A stretch of 59,977 nucleotides of DNA from an uncultured Ruminococcus sp. (GTDB lineage: Bacteria; Bacillota; Clostridia; Oscillospirales; Ruminococcaceae): the NCBI GenBank assembly GCA_934474025.1, contig CAKSMF010000008.1:1-59977 (forward strand), given 5' to 3'. The translations under genes and the position numbers were made by a program. Positions 1-7,970 of the stretch are shown in pieces (positions within the stretch are counted from its first letter, which is position 1; every line of letters starts with the position of its first letter). Under the pieces are notes generated by a model. It saw only the letters and a list, made by a program, of their open reading frames with translations. It made no database searches and was not told the DNA's origin.

Positions 1-2
1 CC

Positions 3-857
3 GCTTATTATAATGACCTGAAAAGAATTGCTTACAATGTTGGTTGCTATCAAAATCCAGCAATTGATACCAAATGGTCACCTGGTGAAATCGAATATTA
101 TGGCAATCCTGCACTTGACGTTGGCGACATGGTACGAATTGTAGGTGGCGCTTATAATAATTCAAATTTTTTGATTACATCAATTTCATGGCAATTCAGA
201 GCACCGCAAATTCTGATATCAGCCGGAGCACCCGAAACAAGTACAACAGTTTCTTCCGGTTCTTCTGGCTCTTCTGGAACCGTCACATCTATCACCACAA
301 TAAACCAGACAAGCAATATATCGGCAATCGACCTCAAAAAATATTGTGGCGAAATCTTCACGGAAAGGACCATAGCAAAAGGAACGTTTTCCTGTATCCG
401 TGAAACGTGGATTTTTGTTGACTGTACAATAATTGCTACAGGCAACGAATTATTGACAGCCACTATAAAAATAAATGGCATTCAGCAAGATTTACAGCCA
501 AAAATCAATTTGAACGGCTATGAAACATTGCATTTTACCTTGCCTGTGAAAATTTCGGGTGGTAAACATAATATTGAGATTTTGGCGAACGGTACGGCAG
601 AAATCGAACAAATTCAGGCGATTGTCTGGGGTCAGGAAGTCACTGCTGAAACTCCTGATATCACAGAAGATAGTGATTATACATATACCGTCAGAGACAA
701 TTTAACGACCGTTACAGGCTATAAAGGTGTTAGCCTATATCCGTCTATTCCGGACGACTTAGGGGGCGGAAAAACCGCTGTTATCGGGTATGGAGCGTTT
801 TCGGGAACAAAAATCGAAAATTGTTATATTCCGGACGGCGTAACCGAAATAAAGTGA
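3..857 (+). CDS. Phage tail/baseplate minor protein, 5' end outside window
   Basis: The reading frame is open from base 3 with no start codon before it, so the gene begins outside the window. The visible N-terminal part (residues such as GNPALDVGDMVRIVGG, then ITSISWQFRAPQ) resembles the late domain of siphovirus tail-tip or tail-lysin proteins, where a 'd.g D.V.i' strand is followed by 'I.s..w.f.g'. A Ser/Gly/Thr-rich linker follows. The last 40 residues (AFSGTKIENCYIPDGVTEI) look like a BspA-type leucine-rich repeat (LRR_5). Downstream genes are phage structural and lysis genes with tight spacing. Role in host binding is an inference from the tail position. Confidence 0.6.
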   Translation, partial: AYYNDLKRIAYNVGCYQNPAIDTKWSPGEIEYYGNPALDVGDMVRIVGGAYNNSNFLITSISWQFRAPQILISAGAPETSTTVSSGSSGSSGTVTSITTINQTSNISAIDLKKYCGEIFTERTIAKGTFSCIRETWIFVDCTIIATGNELLTATIKINGIQQDLQPKINLNGYETLHFTLPVKISGGKHNIEILANGTAEIEQIQAIVWGQEVTAETPDITEDSDYTYTVRDNLTTVTGYKGVSLYPSIPDDLGGGKTAVIGYGAFSGTKIENCYIPDGVTEIK

Positions 858-865
858 GGTGACAT

Positions 866-1306
866 ATGGATTTTTATTTTGTAACCAATGAAAAAAACGA
901 GGGATATCCAAGCGTTGAAGAACTTTCAGAAATCCCGTCCATTATCCCCATAAAACCGTATTATACAGGCATTTTAATTCAAAATGATGAAAATAATGGT
1001 TATCCTCACATTAAAGAAATGCCGGAAATTCCTGATACAATAATGGTTTCACCATATTCAAACGGTTTTATGTTATGTATAAGTGAAGTAAATGGCGGTT
1101 ATCCGTGTATTCCGCAACTGTACAACTTTTCGGGAGCATTTGAGGGGGTTCAGACTCTCGAAAATATCCGTATTCCTCAAACTGTGAAGAAAATCGGCAT
1201 AAAATCATTTGCCGGAACAAGTTTGAAAAAAGTCAAAATTTCAGCAGATTGCACATATTATCCGACAAGTTTTCCAACAGATTGCATAATAGAATTTTAC
1301 GAATAA
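866..1306 (+). CDS. Phage protein with BspA-like leucine-rich repeat end
   Basis: This 146-residue protein starts at an ATG 8 bases after the previous stop, behind GAGGTGA. It contains three internal repeats of a 'NEKNEGYPSVEELSEIP' type segment (about residues 8-24, 40-56 and 73-84), then an LRR_5-like end (IRIPQTVKKIGIKSFAGTSLKKV). It lies between a tail protein and a GLUG-like protein in the same operon, so it is probably an accessory tail or baseplate decoration. No enzymatic motif is visible. I do not recognise a named family for the repeats. Confidence 0.6.
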   Translation: MDFYFVTNEKNEGYPSVEELSEIPSIIPIKPYYTGILIQNDENNGYPHIKEMPEIPDTIMVSPYSNGFMLCISEVNGGYPCIPQLYNFSGAFEGVQTLENIRIPQTVKKIGIKSFAGTSLKKVKISADCTYYPTSFPTDCIIEFYE

Positions 1307-1316
1307 GGAGGACTTT

Positions 1317-2282
1317 ATGACAGGTTCAGGAACAGCAGAAAATCCCTATATCATCATGAATGCTGATGATTTATATTCCATGTCCGCCACCGGAAGCAAT
1401 GAAACTTATTTTTCACTTGGTGCAGATATAGATTTCAACGAAACAGATTATGCAGAAAATTTTATGCCAATAAGTCTCAATTGCAAAAAGTTTGACGGCA
1501 ATGGTCATGTTATACGAAATGTAAATTACAGTCTTATGGAAGCTACTGCAAGTATGTTTACAGTCTTGGGAACAGAAGCAGAAATCACCATAGAAAATCT
1601 TAAAATCGAAAATATTCGACTTTCTGGAACAAGTGTTTTTCTTTTCGGAAACTCCGGAGGAAATTGTAATATTTCGCTGACACATTGTACATTCATTCTG
1701 AATGACATTACAACAATTTCAACACTCACTGCCACAGAAACTAATAAATTCTGTCTTATGCATGACAAGAACATTAAAATTATTGCTGATTACTGCACAT
1801 TTGCAGTAAAAGTTTCCTATGCCAAGATGTATGCCTTTTTATCATGGGACAGCATTTCACATACACAAGTTAGTATAGAAATAGACTTCAATAGTTCTTT
1901 GTCCAGTGGAAATGCCTATAATGCTGTATGTTCTGCATCAAATGTTTCTGATTCTTATTTTTTTATGAAAATCAGGAACAAAAATTCAAAAGTCAACATC
2001 GACGTTTCTTCAAGTGCCTGTATTTTTAATCATTCATATTTTATTTTCCAAGAAATAAAAAATATTTCATACATTAACTGGAGCGGAAACATTGCCAGTA
2101 CGTGTTTTTATGATGATGAATTACTTAATCAAGTATCAGAAAGTTCGACTGTAAAATGTGATACTATCTATAGTTCAAATTTCTATGCTTTAACGACTCA
2201 GCAATGCAAAAATGCTGTTTATCTGCGTTTTATCGGATTCAATTGCATGGAAGATAATGAGGAAGGAGGAGAAAATGGATAA
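1317..2282 (+). CDS. Phage tail-associated protein with GLUG-like N-terminus
   Basis: A 321-residue protein with an AGGAGG site in front of its ATG. The N-terminus (GSGTAENPYIIMNADDLYSM, then FSLGADIDFN and FDGNGHVIRNV) matches the pattern of M26/GLUG-type beta-helical surface proteins, in which a signal to 'start with section' repeats precedes a right-handed beta-helix. The rest is rich in Ser, Asn, Thr and aromatic residues and fits a beta-solenoid. It is in the tail-fibre position of the prophage. The stop overlaps the start of the holin gene by 8 bases, so the two are translationally coupled. Confidence 0.6.
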   Translation: MTGSGTAENPYIIMNADDLYSMSATGSNETYFSLGADIDFNETDYAENFMPISLNCKKFDGNGHVIRNVNYSLMEATASMFTVLGTEAEITIENLKIENIRLSGTSVFLFGNSGGNCNISLTHCTFILNDITTISTLTATETNKFCLMHDKNIKIIADYCTFAVKVSYAKMYAFLSWDSISHTQVSIEIDFNSSLSSGNAYNAVCSASNVSDSYFFMKIRNKNSKVNIDVSSSACIFNHSYFIFQEIKNISYINWSGNIASTCFYDDELLNQVSESSTVKCDTIYSSNFYALTTQQCKNAVYLRFIGFNCMEDNEEGGENG

Positions 2283-2667
2283 AAATTTACAATGCGTATC
2301 AGCCGGAATATGTGCGGTTTGTGCGTTCCTTTTTGGACGGCTTGACGGTTTGTTATATGCTTTGATTGCATTCATGATTTTGGACTATATTACGGGAATT
2401 ATCGTGGCTTGCATTCAGAAAAGTCTATCATCTGCAACGGGATTTAAAGGAATTGCTAAAAAGGTTTTTATTTTGGTGCTTGTAGCCGTTGCAAATATTC
2501 TCGATTCCCAGATTGTCGGAGATAGTTCGATTTGTCGTTCGGCAATCATAGGATTCTATATCGCAAACGAGGGAATATCAATCACAGAAAATGCTGTGAA
2601 AATCGGTGTTCCTGTTCCGCAAAAAATTGTAGACGTTCTTAACCAAATCAAAAATAAGGAGGAATAA
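2275..2667 (+). CDS. Phage holin, toxin secretion/phage lysis family
   Basis: The start ATG at 2275 follows GGAAGGAGGAG and overlaps the previous gene. The 130-residue protein has several hydrophobic segments (about residues 5-23, 25-48 and 60-75), the motif LDYITGIIVA, then KGIAKKVFILVLVAVA and a conserved NEGISITENA..G.P.P end. This order is typical of the phage_holin_4 family, which forms membrane lesions that release endolysin at the end of infection. The endolysin gene lies 1 kb downstream in the same operon. Confidence 0.85.
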   Translation: MDKNLQCVSAGICAVCAFLFGRLDGLLYALIAFMILDYITGIIVACIQKSLSSATGFKGIAKKVFILVLVAVANILDSQIVGDSSICRSAIIGFYIANEGISITENAVKIGVPVPQKIVDVLNQIKNKEE

Positions 2668-2669
2668 AT

Positions 2670-2927
2670 GTGATAACTATCATAAACATGAAATTCGTAG
2701 ACTGTATCGGAAACAAGAACCGTGTCATAGCGGAGATTTTTGCTGATGATTTGTCAGACATTTTAACTCTTGAAACTGTAGAAAGAGGTCAACTATTGCA
2801 AGGAAGTCTAGCATATGTTATAAAAACAGGTGGTCTCTATGTCATGGGAAGTGACGACATATGGTACAATTCAGAAGACGGCACACCAGCATCTACAGAC
2901 TCGGAGGAAATCAATGAATCTTCATAA
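2670..2927 (+). CDS. Small phage protein of unknown function
   Basis: Eighty-five residues, starting with GTG at 2670; AAGGAGG at 2656-2662 sits at normal distance, and the ATG two bases earlier is followed at once by TGA, so GTG is the only workable start. The protein is acidic with no membrane segment. It lies between holin and tail-fibre-like genes, where phages often carry small baseplate or XkdW-like proteins; I cannot assign it. Confidence 0.55.
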   Translation: MITIINMKFVDCIGNKNRVIAEIFADDLSDILTLETVERGQLLQGSLAYVIKTGGLYVMGSDDIWYNSEDGTPASTDSEEINESS

Positions 2928-3081
2928 AATACTTAAAAACAAAGGATTATCAGCAAGTAATTTGTATGATATGCTTTTAGCTAAAAAATTGATTTCTAAC
3001 TATAAAAAATCTGTATTATTGACATCAAATTATAAACCAATAATGACAACAGACGGTAAAAAAATTGAAACAAGGAGGTAG
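2914..3081 (+). CDS. Small phage protein, XkdX position
   Basis: Fifty-five residues (MNLHKILKNKGLSASNLYDM...) from the ATG at 2914, behind GGAGG, overlapping the previous gene by 14 bases. It is lysine-rich. It ends in TAG at 3079-3081, the only TAG-terminated gene I find in the window, and the next gene is in the same frame. An AAGGAGG ribosome site just before the next ATG argues that this TAG is an ordinary stop. Function unknown. Confidence 0.5.
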   Translation: MNLHKILKNKGLSASNLYDMLLAKKLISNYKKSVLLTSNYKPIMTTDGKKIETRR

Positions 3082-3084
3082 CTT

Positions 3085-3645
3085 ATGGGTATACTCAAAG
3101 ACTACGAAAATTCGGATGTCGTTAATGAAACTCTTAATAAAGTATCCGAAAACGCAAATGAAATAATCAATTTGAAAAATTTCTTAGATTCTAAAATTCA
3201 AGAAATAGAAACCTGTTTGATTCAGAAAGATTTGTCTTCAGATATTGTTTGGATAGAAGGCGGAGGAATCCGTGAAAATAATGGCGATGCAAACAGCGGT
3301 AAAATCTACAGTTCGGCGGTTTTTAAATATACTGATTTTATAAGTCTGGACAACGTTGCCGAATTTACCATAACGATGCCAATTTACACAACGGTGAGCG
3401 GTCTACGAGCAAGTTTCGGTTTGGCTTTTTACGACGCAGATGAAAAATATATCAGCGGATATCAATTCAAACAGGGTGACAACGATGTGGAGAAAATAAC
3501 ACTTAAAGTCCCAGAAAACGCAACACAATTTCGGACAACCTTTTATAAGGATAGGGAGGGTTTTGTATACATTCCGCTTATCAAAGGCTCTCTTCCTGAA
3601 CTTGAAAAAAGAATTTCAGCACTCGAAAATGTGAATCAAAATTAA
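3085..3645 (+). CDS. Phage tail fibre-like protein with coiled coil
   Basis: A 186-residue protein behind AAGGAGG. Residues 10-50 (DVVNETLNKVSENANEIINL...) form a likely trimeric coiled coil. Residues 60-165 form a predicted beta-sandwich with a pattern (YTDFISLDNVAEFTI, LAFYDADEKYISGY, VPENATQFRTTF) seen in carbohydrate-binding tail and surface proteins. The C-terminus has a second short heptad stretch (ELEKRISALENV). The order coiled coil-sandwich-coiled coil suits a receptor-binding fibre. Assignment is by pattern and by place in the operon. Confidence 0.55.
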   Translation: MGILKDYENSDVVNETLNKVSENANEIINLKNFLDSKIQEIETCLIQKDLSSDIVWIEGGGIRENNGDANSGKIYSSAVFKYTDFISLDNVAEFTITMPIYTTVSGLRASFGLAFYDADEKYISGYQFKQGDNDVEKITLKVPENATQFRTTFYKDREGFVYIPLIKGSLPELEKRISALENVNQN

Positions 3646-3666
3646 CATATATCAGGAGGTACTATA

Positions 3667-4230
3667 ATGACAAATACTTACAAGTCAAACGACAAAACTC
3701 AACTCACAGCACATTTTAATGTTTCAGAATTTAAATGTAAATGCGGACAAAATCATGACACTATTATCAACCCCGAACTTCCCGAAAAGCTCGAACAGCT
3801 CTATAAAAAATTGAACTGTTCAAAGATTATCATAAATTCCGGTTATCGCTGTGTCAATCACGACAAAGCTGTTGGTGGCTCAGGAGCTGGTCACCATGTC
3901 TATGGCAATGCTGCCGATATCGTTTGTTATGACCAATCAAACAATAAAATATCGTCTAAAAAAGTAAGCTGTGTCGCTCAGGATATCGGTTTCGGAGGTA
4001 TCGCAAATATTGACAGTTCTTATACCGCAACTCATGTTGACGTTAGACAAAGCAATTTCTGGCGTGGCGATGAGGTCAGAACCTCTTCTTATTCTGTTAC
4101 AGATGATTTCTATAAGTACTATGGATTATCAAAATCGGACGTTTATCCAACAACTACAACTAACAAAAATATAAGTATCACGCTTACTATTGAAGGCAAA
4201 ATGTATTCAGGTACACTTTCCGAAAAGTAA
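3667..4230 (+). CDS. Phage endolysin, peptidase M15 family
   Basis: A 187-residue protein behind AGGAGGT. It carries the zinc-binding pattern of M15A D-Ala-D-Ala carboxypeptidase-type peptidases: SGYRCVNHDKAVGG, then HHVYGNAADI with the metal ligands His and Asp, and THVDVR with the third His. M15 enzymes cut peptide crosslinks in peptidoglycan. The last 30 residues after TTTT linker may be a wall-binding remnant. It is the last gene of the prophage before a strong terminator and pairs functionally with the holin at 2275. Confidence 0.85.
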   Translation: MTNTYKSNDKTQLTAHFNVSEFKCKCGQNHDTIINPELPEKLEQLYKKLNCSKIIINSGYRCVNHDKAVGGSGAGHHVYGNAADIVCYDQSNNKISSKKVSCVAQDIGFGGIANIDSSYTATHVDVRQSNFWRGDEVRTSSYSVTDDFYKYYGLSKSDVYPTTTTNKNISITLTIEGKMYSGTLSEK

Positions 4231-4235
4231 AATTT

Positions 4236-4285
4236 AACCGCTCCTTAAAGACCATTGAATCGGTCTCTGAGGAGCGGTTTTTTTA
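4236..4285 (+). terminator. Terminator of prophage lysis operon
   Basis: Arms 4236-4244 and 4271-4279 (AACCGCTCC / GGAGCGGTT) with an inner AGACC/GGTCT stem, followed by a run of T. It directly follows the endolysin stop. Confidence 0.9.
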
Positions 4286-4431
4286 TTTGTTGCCTTCATA
4301 TTTTTTATGAAAAGGTTATACAAGGTCATGACTATGACTGTGTCGCTATTGTGTCGACTTTCTTTATAAAATCCTGTAAATCATTTCAAAATTTAAGCTT
4401 TTTGTTTAAAATTCAAAACTGAAAATATAAG

Positions 4432-4474
4432 AAAAAATCGCTGTAAATTAGATTTTTCTAAAATACAGCGATTT
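4432..4474 (-). terminator. Terminator of tmRNA gene
   Basis: Eleven-base arms 4435-4445 and 4464-4474 (AAATCGCTGTA type) just past the tmRNA 3' end; on the minus strand the hairpin is followed by a T-run. Confidence 0.8.
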
Positions 4475-4480
4475 TAAGTT

Positions 4481-4848
4481 TGGTGGAGGCGAGGAGAATT
4501 GAACTCCTGTCCGAAAGCTCATTCATGCAACTTTCTACGAGCGTATATTACCTATTAAGATTCCTCTTGAGAACCGCTGGTAAGCGAGCTGAAAACAAGA
4601 GTAGTCCGTATACAACTCAACAGCACGGACACGCTGAAAAGTCGTTCACCACTAATCGATGCCCCATAAAAGTCGTGGTACTCAGATATGGGACAGTAGC
4701 TGACTTAAGCAGCTACCAGTTCGCTATTTCTAGAAACTGTAATATTATTTCTTGCGTTTATATTTAAAACGTGGTACAGTTTAAGGAGATTGTCCAACTC
4801 CGCTCGCTTATCACACTTCAAAACCCCCGTCGAAACCTTTACGCCCCC
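4481..4848 (-). ncRNA. ssrA: tmRNA (transfer-messenger RNA)
   Basis: On the minus strand the gene begins GGGGGCGTAAAGGTTTCGAC and ends in a T-arm GGTTCAATTC-like segment and CGCCTCCACCA. The first seven bases pair with CGCCTCC to form the acceptor stem with an encoded CCA end. The RNA rescues stalled ribosomes with SmpB. The tag frame runs from GCA at 4755 to TAA at 4705 and encodes ARNNITVSRNSELVAA, a longer tag than the common ten-residue kind but with the usual VAA end recognised by proteases. The 3' end faces the prophage on the left. No protein gene should be called here. Confidence 0.95.
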
Positions 4849-5180
4849 TTAATAACATTTTATAAGATTATATCATAAATATTATAATTTGTCAAGCTTT
4901 TTTTCAATATTTTTATTACATTTCAATGAGTAAAAAAATATTAAGAAAGGGCATTATAAAGCCCTCTCCAAATAATCTATAAAAAATCCATAATTATAGT
5001 CTAACTACAAATAATATAATCTGACCGATTATTGTTACATATGAAATCTATGAATAGTTGAATATACCGAATTTTTTGTGGACTGCAAAATTTTTTTTTA
5101 AAACTCAAATAATGATATACTAAATTAAAAACATATTATATATAAAGATAATCTGTTTTTAATTGAATAAGAATGTCAAT
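4849..5180. other. Intergenic, AT-rich, between ssrA and MATE gene
   Basis: No gene is visible in these 332 bases. A small hairpin with arms 4948-4952 and 4961-4965 (AGGGC/GCCCT) may end the MATE transcript, since on the minus strand it is followed by a T-rich stretch. The ssrA promoter should lie just right of 4848 (minus strand), but I see no clear -35 box. Confidence 0.5.
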
Positions 5181-6554
5181 TCATTTTATAAAAGCTGTTT
5201 TCCACTTTTTTCGGAACATAATAATTGAAATTATAGATGTTATAAGTTCTGCAAATGGAAAAGTCAACCATGAGAGATAATTCATTTCAGTGTTGCTTTT
5301 TGCGATATAAGAAAACAGCAGTGCAAATGGAAATACAAAAATAATCTGCCGGCAGAATGAAATGATAAGTGACTGTAATCCACCGTCCATAGCTTGAAAT
5401 ATTCCCTGAAATGCAATATTAATACCCGCAAATACAAAACTGATTGAAATAATATGCATGGCACTTATGCAAAGCTGTTGTGTTTCACCTGAAAGTTCAA
5501 AAATTTCTGAAAACGGAACTGCAAGAATTTCAATTACCACAAATCCGATAATCATAATTATTGCCGTGTAAAGCTGACCATACTTAACACTATCATGCAT
5601 TCTTTGCTTGTTTTTCATTCCAAAACTGAAAGCTGTAATTGGCATTATAGCATCTCTCATACCGAATGCAGCAAACAACAGAAACTGCTGAATTTTATAG
5701 TAAAGTCCATATGCTGTAACCATATTTTCTCCGATATTTCCGTAAATAATATTTAATCCGTATGTCATAGCAGAAATAAGTGCCTGTGAAATGATAGCAG
5801 GAAGACCAATTGAATAAATCATTTTAATTATCTGTGCAGACGGTTTGAAATACTTTATTTTTGTATCAATTGCAGTATTGACTTTGAAATAAAAAGTAAG
5901 TGCAACTACAAATGATACAATCTGACCAATTACTGTTGCATATGCTGCTCCTTTTACTCCCATAGGAGGCAGACCAAACCAGCCATAAATCATTATCGGG
6001 TCAAGAATAACATTTGTAAGTGCACCTAAAATCTGTGCAATAGTTGAACATACTGAATGTCCTGTAGATTGCAAAAGCTTCTCAAATACTGCAAAAAATG
6101 ACATTCCGAATGAAAAAATACAACATATACGAAGATAATCCGTTCCCATCTGTGCAATTTCTGTATTTGTTGTCTGCGAATGAATATATGCTCCTGAACC
6201 GACTATTCCAAAAATTAGAAATACAATATAAATTACAAATGCAAGGAATAGCGCATTTCCTGCGGCTTGATTTGCACGTTCATTATCTTTCATTCCAAGA
6301 CTTTTTGCAACAAGCACATTTGCACCAACACCTGTTCCTATGCCCACTGCAACCATTAGAATCTGGAGCGGAAATGCAAGTGTCAGAGCATTAAGGGCAT
6401 TTTCGCCGTTTTCAGCCATATTTGACACAAATGCACTGTCAACAATGTTGTATACCGCTTGTAATACCATTGAAATTATCATAGGTATCCCCATTGACAA
6501 CATTAATCGTTTCACAGGCATTTCTGCCATTTTGTTGTGTTTTGTTTCTTCCAT
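5181..6554 (-). CDS. MATE family multidrug/sodium antiporter
   Basis: A 457-residue, very hydrophobic protein with about twelve membrane segments. It begins MEETKHNKMAEMPVKRLMLSMGIPMIISM, the typical N-terminus of the DinF/NorM-like MATE exporters, and repeats the MatE half-domain (about residues 15-175 and 245-405; MVLQAVYNIVDSAFVS and GMRDAIMPITAFSFGM are typical). Such proteins export drugs or metabolites in exchange for Na+ or H+. The start has GGAG upstream. A promoter and two competing hairpins lie before it (6572-6697), so expression is probably set by transcription attenuation. The substrate is not predictable. Confidence 0.9.
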   Translation of the reverse strand: MEETKHNKMAEMPVKRLMLSMGIPMIISMVLQAVYNIVDSAFVSNMAENGENALNALTLAFPLQILMVAVGIGTGVGANVLVAKSLGMKDNERANQAAGNALFLAFVIYIVFLIFGIVGSGAYIHSQTTNTEIAQMGTDYLRICCIFSFGMSFFAVFEKLLQSTGHSVCSTIAQILGALTNVILDPIMIYGWFGLPPMGVKGAAYATVIGQIVSFVVALTFYFKVNTAIDTKIKYFKPSAQIIKMIYSIGLPAIISQALISAMTYGLNIIYGNIGENMVTAYGLYYKIQQFLLFAAFGMRDAIMPITAFSFGMKNKQRMHDSVKYGQLYTAIIMIIGFVVIEILAVPFSEIFELSGETQQLCISAMHIISISFVFAGINIAFQGIFQAMDGGLQSLIISFCRQIIFVFPFALLFSYIAKSNTEMNYLSWLTFPFAELITSIISIIMFRKKWKTAFIK

Positions 6555-6571
6555 AAATAAAACTCTCCTTA

Positions 6572-6660
6572 CAAAAAAATAACGTGTAGCCGAAACTACA
6601 CGATTTATTTTTAAGGAAATTGTGTAGCTTCAGATTGGACTTACGCCTGAAGCTACACAT
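6572..6660 (-). promoter_or_regulatory. Candidate attenuator leader of MATE gene
   Basis: Reading the minus strand, a perfect 13-bp hairpin (6647-6659 with 6621-6633) comes first, then a terminator hairpin (6596-6602 with 6583-6589) followed by a T-run at 6572-6580, then the MATE ribosome site. The second arm of the first hairpin (CTGAAGCTACACA) can also pair with the first arm of the terminator (CGTGTAGTTTCGG). That gives a mutually exclusive antiterminator. The sequence does not match a riboswitch I know. The pairing is seen; the regulatory role is inferred. Confidence 0.65.
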
Positions 6661-6668
6661 CTGATTAT

Positions 6669-6697
6669 ATTTTATCATATCTGTATTTTTTTGTCAA
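6669..6697 (-). promoter_or_regulatory. Sigma-A promoter of MATE leader
   Basis: TTGACA (6692-6697) and TAAAAT (6669-6674) on the minus strand, 17 bases apart. The start of transcription should be near 6662, directly before the first leader hairpin. Confidence 0.8.
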
Positions 6698-6769
6698 AGG
6701 AAATTCTGCATAAACTTTATAAAAAATATTTTATTTATTATAGTAAAATAAATCATTACATAATTAAAG

Positions 6770-6798
6770 TTGAAAAAAGTATTCAGATGTGATACAAT
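6770..6798 (+). promoter_or_regulatory. Sigma-A promoter of DUF4238 gene
   Basis: TTGAAA (6770-6775) and TACAAT (6793-6798), 17 bases apart, about 50 bases before the start codon. Confidence 0.6.
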
Positions 6799-6848
6799 GG
6801 TAATAATAGTATAAGCTTCAGTATTAATTTTATAAAGGAGGTTTTTAT

Positions 6849-7874
6849 ATGGTAAATAGTCACTACATACCACAATTTATTTTAAGAAACTTTTGTTCAA
6901 ACAATAAAATTCAATATTACAATAAAAAAACACATCTTACAGAAACTCGTTCTACAAAGTCAGTATTTTCAGAAAAGGGATATTATCCAGAACAACTTGA
7001 AAAAGACTTGTGTCATAAAATAGAATATCAGTTTTCTGTAGTACTTAATAGTAAGATATTGAATGCAAAAAATAGCATAACTTTAAATGCTGATGACTTA
7101 TGGATAGTAAAAAAATATCTTATAATCACAATGTTAAGAGTTCATGATGATAATATGGAAACTAATGTACTTTTTAGGTTTCTTTTAAGAGATGGTTTTA
7201 TTGATAATCCTGATGAATTCAAAGAAATGTTTAGTAGAGATTTCTTTGATAATATTTCAAGAATACTTGACTGCCCTAATCCTCAAACAGCATTAAATAT
7301 GGCTTTTGAAGATTATAATATGCCTTATTTATCTGTTATTAAAGATGTTATGTATTCCTACAATGTTTTTGTGAAAACAAATAAAACTAAAGAAGAATTT
7401 GTTATGCCTGATAGAGGTTGGGCTAATTATTGCGGTATTATTAGTGTGAAAAAGCTAAATGCAATAATGAATATGCCTATTTTTTCATTTGATCCTTTTG
7501 CACAACAAATTTTAAAAATGTCATCTCCTCAAGATTATGCAATTTTTCCATTATCAAAAAATTTAGCATTGATAGCTGTCAGTCCTATTATACAAATAAT
7601 GCTTCCGAATTCACCATATAAAATGATTTTTCCTCCTGAAGCACCAACATTATCAAAGTGTATGGGATTTGGAAATAATAAGCTATTTGCACCTCCAAAT
7701 AAACAATTAATAGCTAGAACAAAATTATATAACTACGAAATTCATCAATTAAAACTATCCGATGTTATTTTTTTAAATTCTCTTTTAATAGAAAATTCTA
7801 AATCTTATATAGGATTTTCAGATTATGACAAAATAAAATATAGTTTTGAAAACAATTCAATTATTGTCAAGTAA
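6849..7874 (+). CDS. DUF4238 domain protein
   Basis: A 341-residue protein behind AAAGGAGG. The N-terminus (NSHYIPQFILRNFCSNN) is the hallmark of DUF4238, a family often found as single accessory genes, sometimes in defence islands, with no settled biochemistry. Further family-like features are residues such as DRGW..YCG and SFDPFAQQ..., which suggest a conserved core. Base composition is more AT-rich than its neighbours and it stands alone with its own promoter between a transporter and tRNA-Trp, which suggests acquisition by transfer. A role in defence is only a possibility. Confidence 0.75.
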   Translation: MVNSHYIPQFILRNFCSNNKIQYYNKKTHLTETRSTKSVFSEKGYYPEQLEKDLCHKIEYQFSVVLNSKILNAKNSITLNADDLWIVKKYLIITMLRVHDDNMETNVLFRFLLRDGFIDNPDEFKEMFSRDFFDNISRILDCPNPQTALNMAFEDYNMPYLSVIKDVMYSYNVFVKTNKTKEEFVMPDRGWANYCGIISVKKLNAIMNMPIFSFDPFAQQILKMSSPQDYAIFPLSKNLALIAVSPIIQIMLPNSPYKMIFPPEAPTLSKCMGFGNNKLFAPPNKQLIARTKLYNYEIHQLKLSDVIFLNSLLIENSKSYIGFSDYDKIKYSFENNSIIVK

Positions 7875-7930
7875 ATAAGACATTGTTTCGGTGAAAAACA
7901 TTTTATTTTAGTTGTTATAGTGAAAAAAGA

Positions 7931-7965
7931 AAAACGGAATGACTTTTACACAAATCATTCCGTTT
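7931..7965. terminator. Bidirectional terminator between DUF4238 gene and tRNA-Trp
   Basis: Arms 7932-7942 and 7955-7965 (AAACGGAATGA / TCATTCCGTTT). A-run and T-run on the two sides let it end both converging transcripts. Confidence 0.8.
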
Positions 7966-7970
7966 ACATT

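Noticed and set aside
2914..3645. TAG at 3079 between two frames in phase, as a third recoded site
   Set aside because: AAGGAGG directly before the ATG at 3085 marks an ordinary gene start, and the upstream protein is of normal small phage size.
4480..4767. 95-residue frame inside ssrA
   Set aside because: It overlaps the tmRNA on the opposite strand and has no ribosome site.
6572..6660. Guanidine (mini-ykkC) riboswitch before the MATE gene
   Set aside because: There are two hairpins, but no ACGR loops and the second is a terminator.
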